Shown: positions 1 through 6,879, counted from the first letter of the stretch. The stretch: DNA of 8,895 nt from JAUXEH01 sp965602945 (GCA_965602945.1 CBFDBC010000162.1:1-8895); one strand, 5' to 3'. Numbers and translations: made by a program. Notes: generated from the letters alone by a model not told the origin.

Positions 1-1554
1 GTGGGCGGCATCATCAACATCATCACCAAGTCTCCCCTCCCGAACTCTCCGTTCAGGGGGGATTTCTATCTCGGGTACAACACCGCCCGGAATGAGAGGG
101 CCGGTGCGGCCACTTTCAGTGGATCCTCTGGGAAGTGGGGGTGGATGCTGGGGGCCAACGGGAAGAAAGCGGACGATTACGCAGCCCCTTCCGGTCCGAT
201 CGAATGGTCCCGGTATTCGGATTACAGCTTCATGTTCAAGATCAACCGGCACGGCGAATCCTCCCGGTTCTACGCCACCGCTTACCACTACGAGGGGATC
301 GATATCGGGAAACCCAGCCCCCAATCACAGCTCAAACCCCGGTGGTATCCCAAAGAGCTGAACACACTCTTCAATGTGGGGTATGAACTTCGGAAACTCT
401 CATTCCTGGACAGCCTGGACCTCAGCTTCTTTGCCCTGAACAACGCCCTGGAGACGCAGGGGGACAACCTGCGCGAAGATGCTCTGACCGTCAAGAAGAG
501 GAACCTGGCCCGGATCGAAGGCACCAATTTCGGCTTCAAGCTGCGTGGCCACAAAGCGGTGGGGCGGACCCATGCCTTGAACTTCGGCCTCGATTATTTC
601 GGCCAGGCGGGCGTCAACGACACCAACACCGAGTGGTTGTATGACGAGCAGGGGGAAGTGGCCGACAAGACCGAGGAAACGTCCCTCCAGGATGCCCGCC
701 GGAACAACTTCGGGTTCTATCTCGATGACAAGATCCGGGTGTCGCAGGTGCTGAGTTTGAGCATGGGCGGTCGTTTCGACTATGTCCGGACCAGCAACCT
801 GGATCCGGAGGGAGCCCGGCTTTCCAAAAGCGACGAGTTTCTCTCCCTGTATGTAGGAGCCATCTTCCAGGTCACTCCCCGCCTCTCGTTCCTGGCCAAC
901 GTGGGCAGGTCGTTTCGCTTCCCCACCATCAGCGAACTGTTCTACACCGGGCTGACCGGCCGGGGAACGGTATTCGGGAATCCCGACCTGACCCCTGAAG
1001 ACAGCCTGAATTTCGACCTGGGAATCCGTTACTTGCACGAAAGGTTTTATGCCTCTCTCTTTGGCTTCAGCAACAGTATCGACAGGATGATCCAGAAATA
1101 CGGCGGAACCGCCGAAGAGGAATATTTCTACCGGAATCTGGCCAGCGGACGCATAAACGGAATTGAGGGAGAATTCTATGTCACCGTTGTTAAAGATGTA
1201 GAGCTGTTCATCAATTTTCATCACATGCGGGGCCGGGAAAAAGACACGGACGCCGCCCTGAACTATGTCCCACCCTCGCGGCTGACTTTCTGGGGGAAAT
1301 ATTCCCCGGGCCGCTTCTGGGCGGAACCGCGGGTAACGCTGACCTCCGCCAAGGAAGACCCCGGGCCGCTCGAGATCGGGATAGACGGGTATGTCCTGTT
1401 CGACACGATCTTCGGGTTTGAGTTGAACCGGAGCCTGACGCTCCTTGCCATTCTTCAGAATATCCTGGACGAGACCTACCATGCCTCGGCGGATGAGGCG
1501 GGCGTTGACGCGCCCGGCCGGGGGCTCGTCATGCGGGCCAAATTTTCCTTCTGA
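1..1554 (+). CDS. TonB-dependent outer-membrane receptor, C-terminal part (5' end outside window)
   Basis: This is an outer-membrane active transporter that takes up a ligand such as a siderophore, cobalamin or another nutrient, using energy from TonB-ExbBD. The frame is open from base 1. Its first residues, VGGIINIITK, are the typical end of the plug domain, so the GTG at base 1 is an internal valine, and the signal peptide, TonB box and most of the plug are missing. The remaining 517 residues are alternating aromatic/polar beta-barrel strands. Around residues 304-333 there is the family-typical block SFRFPTISELF followed by NPDLTPE. Near residue 487 is the last-strand motif NILDETY, then a glycine-rich turn and a C-terminal phenylalanine (KFSF), the usual signal for BAM-mediated insertion. 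The ligand cannot be read from the sequence. The gene is convergent with the HD-GYP gene across an 88-bp gap containing a long palindrome. Family assignment is firm, substrate unknown. Confidence 0.93.
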   Translation: MGGIINIITKSPLPNSPFRGDFYLGYNTARNERAGAATFSGSSGKWGWMLGANGKKADDYAAPSGPIEWSRYSDYSFMFKINRHGESSRFYATAYHYEGIDIGKPSPQSQLKPRWYPKELNTLFNVGYELRKLSFLDSLDLSFFALNNALETQGDNLREDALTVKKRNLARIEGTNFGFKLRGHKAVGRTHALNFGLDYFGQAGVNDTNTEWLYDEQGEVADKTEETSLQDARRNNFGFYLDDKIRVSQVLSLSMGGRFDYVRTSNLDPEGARLSKSDEFLSLYVGAIFQVTPRLSFLANVGRSFRFPTISELFYTGLTGRGTVFGNPDLTPEDSLNFDLGIRYLHERFYASLFGFSNSIDRMIQKYGGTAEEEYFYRNLASGRINGIEGEFYVTVVKDVELFINFHHMRGREKDTDAALNYVPPSRLTFWGKYSPGRFWAEPRVTLTSAKEDPGPLEIGIDGYVLFDTIFGFELNRSLTLLAILQNILDETYHASADEAGVDAPGRGLVMRAKFSF

Positions 1555-1595
1555 GCGTTCGAAATCTAGAAAATCCGAACCTGGTTCTGTTCAGT

Positions 1596-1641
1596 CTGAA
1601 TTATTCATAAAGAATGTCGACATTCTTTATGAATAATTCAG
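1596..1641. repeat. 46-bp perfect AT-rich palindrome between convergent genes
   Basis: Two 23-base arms meet at GTCGAC (1616-1621) with no spacer and no mismatch. Allowing one mismatch, the symmetry extends to 1593-1644 and so touches the TAG stop of the minus-strand HD-GYP gene (1643-1645). The arms are AT-rich (for example TTATTCATAA at 1601-1610). It sits where a bidirectional terminator would be expected, but no T-tract follows on the plus strand, and on the minus strand only a short TTTT lies more than 20 bases beyond. It is therefore not a canonical intrinsic terminator. It could act as an RNA-stabilising or RNase III hairpin for both converging transcripts, as a protein-binding palindrome, or be one copy of a dispersed intergenic repeat. 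The structure is certain; the function is not. Confidence 0.85.
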
Positions 1642-1642
1642 G

Positions 1643-2983
1643 CTAAATGGTTTTGATGAATTCCTTCCCCTTACCGAAAGGATTCAGGGCTTTGTCTATC
1701 TTCACTTTTTGCTGTTTGTCCGCCATGTCCAAAAAGTCGCCTTGTCCCACGGAGGACACGATCTCAATCCTGGGACCGAAAATATCCTCTTCGTTGATCT
1801 CCCTGACCACGGCGATCCTCGAGTCGGTCAGCTGGACGAGAGTCCCTACGGGCCAGACCCCAAGGCTGGAATAGAACTGATCGAAGAGCTCGGGATCGAA
1901 CAGCTTGCCTTTCTCTTCGACCATGATCTCGTAAATCTTGTTGGGGGGGTAGTCTTTCTTGTATGTCCGGCGTTGGGCCAGGGCATCGTACACGTCGCAC
2001 ATGGAGACGATCAACGACGCCATATGTGGTTTCCTGGGGTACTCCACCTTGGGATATCCCTGGAGGTCGTAGCGGCGGTGGTGCTCATAAGCGACGACTA
2101 CGGGGATGATACCCAGCGAGTCGATATATTTTGCGAGTATTTTCGAGCCGATGAGGGGATGCTCCCGCATTTTGCGGAACTCCTCGTCATCCAGCTTGCC
2201 TTTTTTCTTGAGGATGCGGGACGAGACGGCTATCTTGCCGATGTCGTGAAACAGGGCGGCGACACCCAGGTCCAGGACATCGTCTTTGCTGAAACCCAGG
2301 CGGGAGCCCAGATGCATGGACAGGATGGCCACGTTGCACAGGTGAGCGAAGGTGATCATGTCCTTTTTCCGGACGGAGATGAGCGTTACCAGCTCCTGGT
2401 GCCTGCCCATGAAAAAATCCAGCATGTTCAGCATGTCGAAACGGATGTCGAGGTTATCCACCGCTTTTCCCTCTACGATGGTGTCGACTGCGTTCCCGAT
2501 CGGATCCAGGGCACTGTTGTACATCTCCTGCATCTTGTTCCAGTCGTCCTTGCTCCTCAGCTGATCGAGATCGATGTCCTTGATCTTACTGGTGCGGATA
2601 TTCTTGATGCCGTGCCGGATCAGCAGCTTTTCCGATTCTCTCTGGAATTCCCCCTTAGCGGAGGAGAGGAGGGCGATGAACGAGCGCAGTTCCTCCAGGG
2701 TCAGGGACTGATGGATGTAGATCCTTTCGATGTTCCTGTCCTTGAGATAATAGATGACGGACCTCAGCTTTTTGCTCAGGTCGAAGAAAACCTCCCCCTC
2801 CCAGGCCAGCTCATCATCCACGATCCCTATGATAAACTCGATGGTGTCCTGAAAGATTTCCTGCAGGCCGTGGAAAGCGCTCTCCGTGACCTCGAGCGAC
2901 TTGGGATGGTTTTCGGCATAGATCTTCCCGGTCTGCACGGCTGAGAAGAACTGGCTTATCGACTCCTTGACCTTGGCCTTCAT
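1643..2983 (-). CDS. HD-GYP domain protein with variant signature and N-terminal sensor-like domain
   Basis: A soluble 446-residue protein likely to act as a metal-dependent phosphohydrolase; canonical HD-GYP proteins hydrolyse cyclic di-GMP. Residues about 6-125 form an alpha/beta domain (NHPKSLEV near 26-33, then LEELRSFIALLS near 96-107) that resembles the N-terminus of the upstream gene. The HD-GYP core spans about 205-375: H214, the HD pair H246-D247 in LFHDIGK with K250, H275, H301-H302, D306, G309-Y310-P311 and D330 in CDVYDAL. The signature reads HHRRYDLQGYP instead of HHExxDGxGYP, so Glu is Arg and the first Gly is Leu; the metal-binding His/Asp residues look intact. A C-terminal beta extension (PVGTLVQLTDSRIAVV) is common in this family. 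An ATG six bases upstream (2989) is possible, but the ATG at 2983 has GGAG eight bases before it and overlaps the upstream TGA as ATGA. No membrane segment is seen. Confidence 0.9.
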   Translation of the reverse strand: MKAKVKESISQFFSAVQTGKIYAENHPKSLEVTESAFHGLQEIFQDTIEFIIGIVDDELAWEGEVFFDLSKKLRSVIYYLKDRNIERIYIHQSLTLEELRSFIALLSSAKGEFQRESEKLLIRHGIKNIRTSKIKDIDLDQLRSKDDWNKMQEMYNSALDPIGNAVDTIVEGKAVDNLDIRFDMLNMLDFFMGRHQELVTLISVRKKDMITFAHLCNVAILSMHLGSRLGFSKDDVLDLGVAALFHDIGKIAVSSRILKKKGKLDDEEFRKMREHPLIGSKILAKYIDSLGIIPVVVAYEHHRRYDLQGYPKVEYPRKPHMASLIVSMCDVYDALAQRRTYKKDYPPNKIYEIMVEEKGKLFDPELFDQFYSSLGVWPVGTLVQLTDSRIAVVREINEEDIFGPRIEIVSSVGQGDFLDMADKQQKVKIDKALNPFGKGKEFIKTI

Positions 2984-4899
2984 GCCCATTTCTCCAGCAC
3001 GCCGGCAGCCGCTTCCCTGAGACCCCGGTTCCAGAAATATCTCCGCTTCTCGAGAGTCTCCAGATACGGCTGGGCTGCCCGTATGTCCCTTCCCTCCACC
3101 ATCTGGATGTGCTCGATGATCCTTTTGTTCCTGGTGCCGAAGGGAGTCTGGATCAGGAATATGCGGCTCAGGGCCTTTTTGCGTGAGTCTTCGTCTTTCA
3201 CGAGGATCAACAGGGCCTCCGCTTTCAAGGCCATGTCCTTGCCCCGCATGATCGGCAGCAGGAAACTCGTTTCATACAGCGTGATCTCCTGCATGGCTTC
3301 CAGCGCCCTTCGCTTGATCCGGGGATTCTTGTTCGTGAAGATGTGCTTCAGGGTCACGAACGAGATGCGCGAATCGACCAACTGCAAGCCGTCTATGATC
3401 CGTTCGATGAGGTTCGTGTCTGAAGCGTAGGTGTCTAGGTTCAGGTTGAAATAGAAGAGGTACTCGGTGTGGAATTTGAAATAGGCCTTGAGGATGTAGG
3501 GAGTGATCTTCCCCTCGGTGAATATCTTGTCCAGGTAGACATTGACTTCGTGTGCGCTGTGATCGAATCGTGAGATGAAGTACTCAAGATAGAGGTTCAC
3601 CTCGCCTGCGAGGATGGCGTCTTCCACGGACTCAGTCAGCCGGCCCCTGAGCGTCTTGTACACCTGATCGTGAGATACCGCGTGTCCGCGCTTTTCCAGG
3701 TCATCGTAGAGCACCTTCAAGTATTCAAAATCCTGCTCCTGGATGATCCGGTCCCACTGGTCGAGTATCCTCTTGAGCAGCTCGATGGCGCCATCGGGTT
3801 CGATCTCGTTCTCGAACAGGTTGGCCAGGATGAAACGGCTGTTCCGGTACAGCTGCTCATAGTCGAAAACCTGTTCCTGTTCCCAGGTCATCTGCTTGAG
3901 GAGGGTGTGCAGAGTATTCCGGTAGATGGGGGACACCAGCTCGCTCTCCGGGCCTTGGAGCAGATCCTTGACCTTGTCCATGACCTCCATGTTTTCGTTC
4001 AGGATCTCGTTGGAGCGGAACATCTTGGAAATCTGGTAGTTGACCCTTCCCTCCTTTTTGTTTTCCACGAACATGGAAAATATGTTCACGTTCATGGGCT
4101 CGAACGTCTCATCCGTGAGCAGCTCGCCCCAGAAAGTGAGCGCGAGATCCTCCTCCAGTATGCCGCTGGTCATCTGCCGGAGCTCCTGGAACGTCTCCTC
4201 CGGCGTTTTATCCTTCCGCCGCATGGCTGCTTTTATGAAATCCTTGCCGCATTCGGTGAACTTATCGCCTTCGTTGTCTTTCAGATAAGAGAAGAAATTC
4301 TTTATGGTCTCTCTCGCCTCCGGGTTTTCCGTGATCTCTTGGGGCGAAAACTCCTTTATGACCTTGGCGAAGTTGTCGGCCAGCTCCAATATCTGATCCT
4401 TGTTCTCTTCTTCCAGGGCCTCCTGCATCAGCCGCACCCAGATATCCTTGAGCTCTTCGCCCTCTCCCTTCAGGATCTCCCGGTAGTCCAGCTCTTCGAT
4501 GAAAATGCTCTCGATGCCTTCCTGTTCCATGATCGCGATCGGGCCGCCGGCCTTGAGAATGTCCTTCGCCGGTTCGGAGATCCGGGCGATGAACATCTGC
4601 AGTTCCTGGGGATTGACGCTCTGATCGATCGAAACGGACTTGATCTTACGGAAATGGAAAAGCCTCGCCAGTTCCTGGTAGACTTTATCCCGTTCGTAGA
4701 ACACGTCTTCGATGAAAAGGGAGTGGGGCGTGAATCCGATACTCAACGGGATGATGAATTCGAACACGTCGTCGAGTTTTTTTCTGAGGTCGGCGATCCC
4801 CTCCGCAAAGGCCGGATGTTCGAGGGTGTAAATCGAGGCATTCCGGACTGCCACCTTGAGTGAGAGCACGAATGCCTGAATGACTTCCTGTTTATCCAA
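2980..4899 (-). CDS. HEAT-repeat-like helical protein, operon partner of the HD-GYP protein
   Basis: A 639-residue, largely helical, charged cytoplasmic protein with no signal peptide or membrane segment. Residues about 4-138 (YTLEHPAF near 24-31, then NPQELQMFIARIS near 96-108) align by eye with the N-terminus of the downstream HD-GYP protein. The middle is long acidic helices. The last ~130 residues look like degenerate HEAT-type repeats (TLKHIFTNKNPRIKRRALEA, then ALKAEALLILVKDEDSRKKAL), ending in LREAAAGVLEKWA. HEAT solenoids bind proteins, so a scaffold or partner role for the HD-GYP enzyme is likely but inferred. The start is TTG (4899-4897): the frame is closed by a TGA a few codons upstream, no ATG or GTG lies between, and only a weak G-rich site precedes it. 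A nine-codon ATG reading frame (4921-4892) overlaps this start in another frame; it may be a leader peptide, or hint at a one-base sequence error. I do not recognise a named family for the whole protein. Confidence 0.85.
   Translation of the reverse strand: MDKQEVIQAFVLSLKVAVRNASIYTLEHPAFAEGIADLRKKLDDVFEFIIPLSIGFTPHSLFIEDVFYERDKVYQELARLFHFRKIKSVSIDQSVNPQELQMFIARISEPAKDILKAGGPIAIMEQEGIESIFIEELDYREILKGEGEELKDIWVRLMQEALEEENKDQILELADNFAKVIKEFSPQEITENPEARETIKNFFSYLKDNEGDKFTECGKDFIKAAMRRKDKTPEETFQELRQMTSGILEEDLALTFWGELLTDETFEPMNVNIFSMFVENKKEGRVNYQISKMFRSNEILNENMEVMDKVKDLLQGPESELVSPIYRNTLHTLLKQMTWEQEQVFDYEQLYRNSRFILANLFENEIEPDGAIELLKRILDQWDRIIQEQDFEYLKVLYDDLEKRGHAVSHDQVYKTLRGRLTESVEDAILAGEVNLYLEYFISRFDHSAHEVNVYLDKIFTEGKITPYILKAYFKFHTEYLFYFNLNLDTYASDTNLIERIIDGLQLVDSRISFVTLKHIFTNKNPRIKRRALEAMQEITLYETSFLLPIMRGKDMALKAEALLILVKDEDSRKKALSRIFLIQTPFGTRNKRIIEHIQMVEGRDIRAAQPYLETLEKRRYFWNRGLREAAAGVLEKWA
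2992..2995 (-). promoter_or_regulatory. Ribosome binding site of the HD-GYP gene, deciding its start
   Basis: On the minus strand GGAG lies inside the last codons of the HEAT-like gene. It is eight bases from the ATG at 2983-2981 but only two bases from the ATG at 2989-2987. The spacing, together with the ATGA stop/start overlap (2983-2980), favours the downstream ATG and implies translational coupling of the two genes. Confidence 0.6.
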
Positions 4900-5084
4900 A
4901 GTCGAACAACCGCCCGTTCATTTTTCTGGCTCAGGATACCAAAGATCGAAGTGTCGGGCAACCCTACTATCCAAAGAGATAACAATTCCAACACTGTGTC
5001 GGTTATTAAATCAGCCTGGTAGCTTGATAATAGAGTCATGCAGACATCTTTTTATTAGAAAAAAATATCAGATTCACCTGTACC

Positions 5085-5109
5085 AAAATGCGCCAAAATC
5101 GACTAAAAT
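5085..5109 (+). repeat. Three AAAAT units phased every 10 bp
   Basis: AAAAT begins at 5085, 5095 and 5105, each preceded by a pyrimidine pair (CC, CC, CT), and AAA follows at 5114-5116. Exact helical phasing suggests intrinsic curvature or a tandem operator about 75-100 bases upstream of the secreted-protein start. The arrangement is seen directly; its role is inferred. Confidence 0.5.
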
Positions 5110-5172
5110 ATACAAAGGAAGCGGGATTTGTCCCGGAAAAAACATGGAACAGTGTTCTGCATTGTCCCAAGT

Positions 5173-5177
5173 GGAGG
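5173..5177 (+). promoter_or_regulatory. Ribosome binding site fixing the start of the secreted-protein gene
   Basis: GGAGG with a five-base spacer to ATG at 5183. This start opens directly into a signal peptide, which decides against the in-frame ATG codons further upstream (for example 5144-5146 and 4880-4882). Confidence 0.8.
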
Positions 5178-5182
5178 AACAA

Positions 5183-6301
5183 ATGAGGAAAGTCATCGTT
5201 TTCACCCTGTGTCTTTTGCTGGTCGGATTCGCCGTGTCGGCGAAAAACGACAAGGACAAAGACAAAGAAATGGTCAACCTCGGCACCTACAGCCTCGGGG
5301 ATGATTTCGAGGGGAAGTTCTGGAAAGAGATGTTCAAGGGCGGCGGCCCCGGACAGCCCGGCAACACGCTGATGGCCACGGGCGAGGGATTTATCTTCAA
5401 GCGCGCTGTGCTTGAGGGCGTAGGGGTTTCTACCGATCCACTATACCAGTACGCCACCACGTATGTGGGCGGGGAGCTGATCCTGAATTCCAGCGGTCCC
5501 TGGCTGAACAAGGGCAAACTCAAGGATACCGCGATTCTGGCGTTGAACGACTCCAAGTTCGATGCGGCCACAGGCCATCTGGAATTCCATCTGGTGTTCG
5601 GCGGCCAGTTCGACGACACGGGTTATTTCTACCGGGTGGATGTCTCGTATATGGGGGAGCCGCGGATCCATATCGACGAAGAGGGGAACTGGATCTTCCA
5701 GCGCGACAGTCTATTCGAGGACATTGTCATACAGATCGCTGAAGAGCCGATCGAGGGTCTCCCGGATGGAAATGGAGAGAAGCCGGGAAGGATCAACTAC
5801 GGCACCTACAGCACGTGTGACCCCCCGGACTTCAACACCAAGTTCTGGAAGGAGATGTTCAAGGGCGGCGGCCCCGGGCAGCCCGGCAATGTACTGAAGG
5901 CCATCGGTGATGGATTTGTTTTCAAGCACGCCCGGCTCTTGAAAGCAAAACCGGTCAACGGCACGTATGAGACGACCTACGTCGGCGGAAAGCTTACCCT
6001 TAACTCCAGCGGTCCTTGGCTGAACAAGGGCCAGCTCAGGGCACAAAAAATCAGGGCAGTCAATGTCTCAACCTGGAATGGATTCGACCTGCATTTCGAG
6101 CTGAGCTTCGAGGGCATGTTCGAGAACACGGGCGTTTATTTCAAGGTCCTGGTCTGGTACGATGGCCAGCCCGAGATGAAGGGCTGGGGAAACACGAGCT
6201 ACGAGTTCCAGCGCGGCAGTGACTTCCAGGCCAAGATCATCATCTCCCCCACGGAGATCACGGAAGAGTTGACGCCGGATTGTGGCGGCGGAATCCTTTG
6301 A
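5183..6301 (+). CDS. Secreted protein with two tandem homologous ~155-residue domains, function unknown
   Basis: A 372-residue exported protein. Residues 1-20 are a Sec signal peptide (MRK, hydrophobic core, AVSA cleavage site), followed by a charged KNDKDKDKE stretch; C10 is not in a lipobox. Domain 1 (about 32-186) and domain 2 (about 205-357) are clear duplicates offset by 175 residues. Both carry KFWKEMFKGGGPGQPGN (45-61 and 220-236), a TTYVGG motif, and NSSGPWLNKG (102-111 and 274-283), with a Gly/Pro-rich linker between them. Alternating hydrophobic/polar segments suggest beta-rich folds. The mature protein has only two cysteines, C212 and C367, flanking domain 2. No catalytic motif or membrane segment is visible, and I do not recognise the family. 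The gene is monocistronic: own ribosome site, divergent from the HEAT/HD-GYP operon, followed by an intrinsic terminator. It could be a periplasmic or extracellular binding or structural protein. Confidence 0.9.
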   Translation: MRKVIVFTLCLLLVGFAVSAKNDKDKDKEMVNLGTYSLGDDFEGKFWKEMFKGGGPGQPGNTLMATGEGFIFKRAVLEGVGVSTDPLYQYATTYVGGELILNSSGPWLNKGKLKDTAILALNDSKFDAATGHLEFHLVFGGQFDDTGYFYRVDVSYMGEPRIHIDEEGNWIFQRDSLFEDIVIQIAEEPIEGLPDGNGEKPGRINYGTYSTCDPPDFNTKFWKEMFKGGGPGQPGNVLKAIGDGFVFKHARLLKAKPVNGTYETTYVGGKLTLNSSGPWLNKGQLRAQKIRAVNVSTWNGFDLHFELSFEGMFENTGVYFKVLVWYDGQPEMKGWGNTSYEFQRGSDFQAKIIISPTEITEELTPDCGGGIL

Positions 6302-6343
6302 TCTGATCCACTCCGCACAGAAAGAGTACAGCCTTCGATCTAG

Positions 6344-6374
6344 ACAGCCCCTGGGCATCAGGGGCTGTTTTTTT
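6344..6374 (+). terminator. Rho-independent terminator of the secreted-protein gene
   Basis: A perfect nine-bp stem ACAGCCCCT (6344-6352) / AGGGGCTGT (6360-6368) encloses a seven-base loop and runs into seven T (6368-6374). It begins 43 bases after the stop codon. The reverse orientation has no T-tract after the stem, so it works mainly for the plus-strand gene. Confidence 0.93.
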
Positions 6375-6383
6375 ATGGGGGGA

Positions 6384-6803
6384 TCAACCCTGAAAGGTCC
6401 GTTTTCCCTTGAAGGTGCGGGTGATCTTGACCACGATGCCCGCCTTGCTCGGATCCGGGCAGCGGATGTACTCCGTGGTCACACCCTCCAGGTCGATGAC
6501 CTTCTCGTAGGGTGTGCCCTCATACTTCCAGGGAAGGATGGAGCCGCCGGACAGCGAGGTGCACACCGGGTCCAGCGCGCTCGCCAGCCAGTGACAGATA
6601 TTGCCCATATCCTTCGGCCAGAGGAACTTTTCACCTTTTTTGTGGCAGCGGGTCTCGGGCCCGACCTCGTAGACCTCGATCTCCAGGCCGAACCTTCGTA
6701 CCACCATGGGTTCATCCGACTGCCCGCTCACACTGGAGAGGGGAACAGCCGCCAGCCCGGCTGCGCCGCAGCCGGCTTTCTCCAGGAATTCTCTGCGTTT
6801 CAT
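6384..6803 (-). CDS. Tat-signal protein with TIGR04076-like domain
   Basis: A 139-residue protein of unknown biochemical function. The N-terminus MKRREFLEKAGCGAAGLAA fits a twin-arginine signal (RRxFLxK, then a weakly hydrophobic Ala/Gly stretch), implying folded export to the periplasm. The body from about residue 38 matches, from memory, the small TIGR04076 family: EIEVYEV, then a Cys-x3-G pattern (C53, G57), C70 in GNICHWLASALDP, C81, a GGSILPW stretch, CPDP at 115-118, and a final VVKITRTF strand. Spaced cysteines in the family suggest metal or cofactor binding, but this is unproven. The start is well supported by AGGAGG (6809-6814) five bases upstream. Family members are usually about 80-100 residues without a signal, so the extra ~35 N-terminal residues are the export addition. 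The gene is convergent with the secreted-protein gene; its own terminator is not evident. Confidence 0.8.
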   Translation of the reverse strand: MKRREFLEKAGCGAAGLAAVPLSSVSGQSDEPMVVRRFGLEIEVYEVGPETRCHKKGEKFLWPKDMGNICHWLASALDPVCTSLSGGSILPWKYEGTPYEKVIDLEGVTTEYIRCPDPSKAGIVVKITRTFKGKRTFQG

Positions 6804-6879
6804 TAGGGCCTCCTAGAATATGTCTAAATCCATATACGTCCTGCATGCTTCCGGGTTTAGGCAGCGCCGGTCTAAGTAA

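Larger units (their letters stand above)
4900..5182. promoter_or_regulatory. Divergent intergenic region serving the HEAT/HD-GYP operon and the secreted-protein gene
   Basis: This 283-bp AT-rich spacer must hold promoters in both directions. I cannot pick a convincing sigma-70 pair on either strand: isolated hexamers occur (TTGATA at 5024-5029, TAAAAT at 5104-5109 on plus; TATTAT opposite 5027-5032 on minus) without well-spaced partners. Notable content is a run of seven A (5059-5065), three AAAAT units phased exactly ten bases apart (5085, 5095, 5105), and a small leader hairpin CGGGA-TTTG-TCCCG (5122-5135) before the ribosome site. The plus-strand reading frame stays open through here from inside the minus-strand gene, but it lacks a ribosome site and protein-like composition, so it is treated as non-coding. 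Confidence 0.55.

Noticed and set aside
400..1482. Long open frame antisense to the TonB-dependent receptor
   Set aside because: It has no ribosome site and a composition expected of a shadow frame, and the plus-strand frame carries unmistakable receptor motifs.
1596..1641. Calling the palindrome a standard bidirectional intrinsic terminator
   Set aside because: The stem is AT-rich, there is no loop in the DNA symmetry, and no adjacent T-tract on either side.
1709..2944. Long plus-strand open frame opposite the HD-GYP gene
   Set aside because: The minus strand encodes clear HD-GYP motifs; the plus-strand product is a Val/Asp/His/Gln-rich shadow without domains.
3670..4863. Plus-strand open frame of about 400 codons opposite the HEAT-like gene
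   Set aside because: Same shadow pattern; the minus-strand product has consistent helical protein character and operon overlap with its neighbour.
4880..5182. N-terminal extension of the secreted protein from an upstream ATG
   Set aside because: The extension lacks protein-like features and would bury the signal peptide; GGAGG at 5173-5177 and the signal peptide define the start at 5183.
6282..6806. Plus-strand open frame covering the terminator and the Tat gene
   Set aside because: It runs through an intrinsic terminator and is antisense to a gene with AGGAGG, a Tat signal and family motifs.
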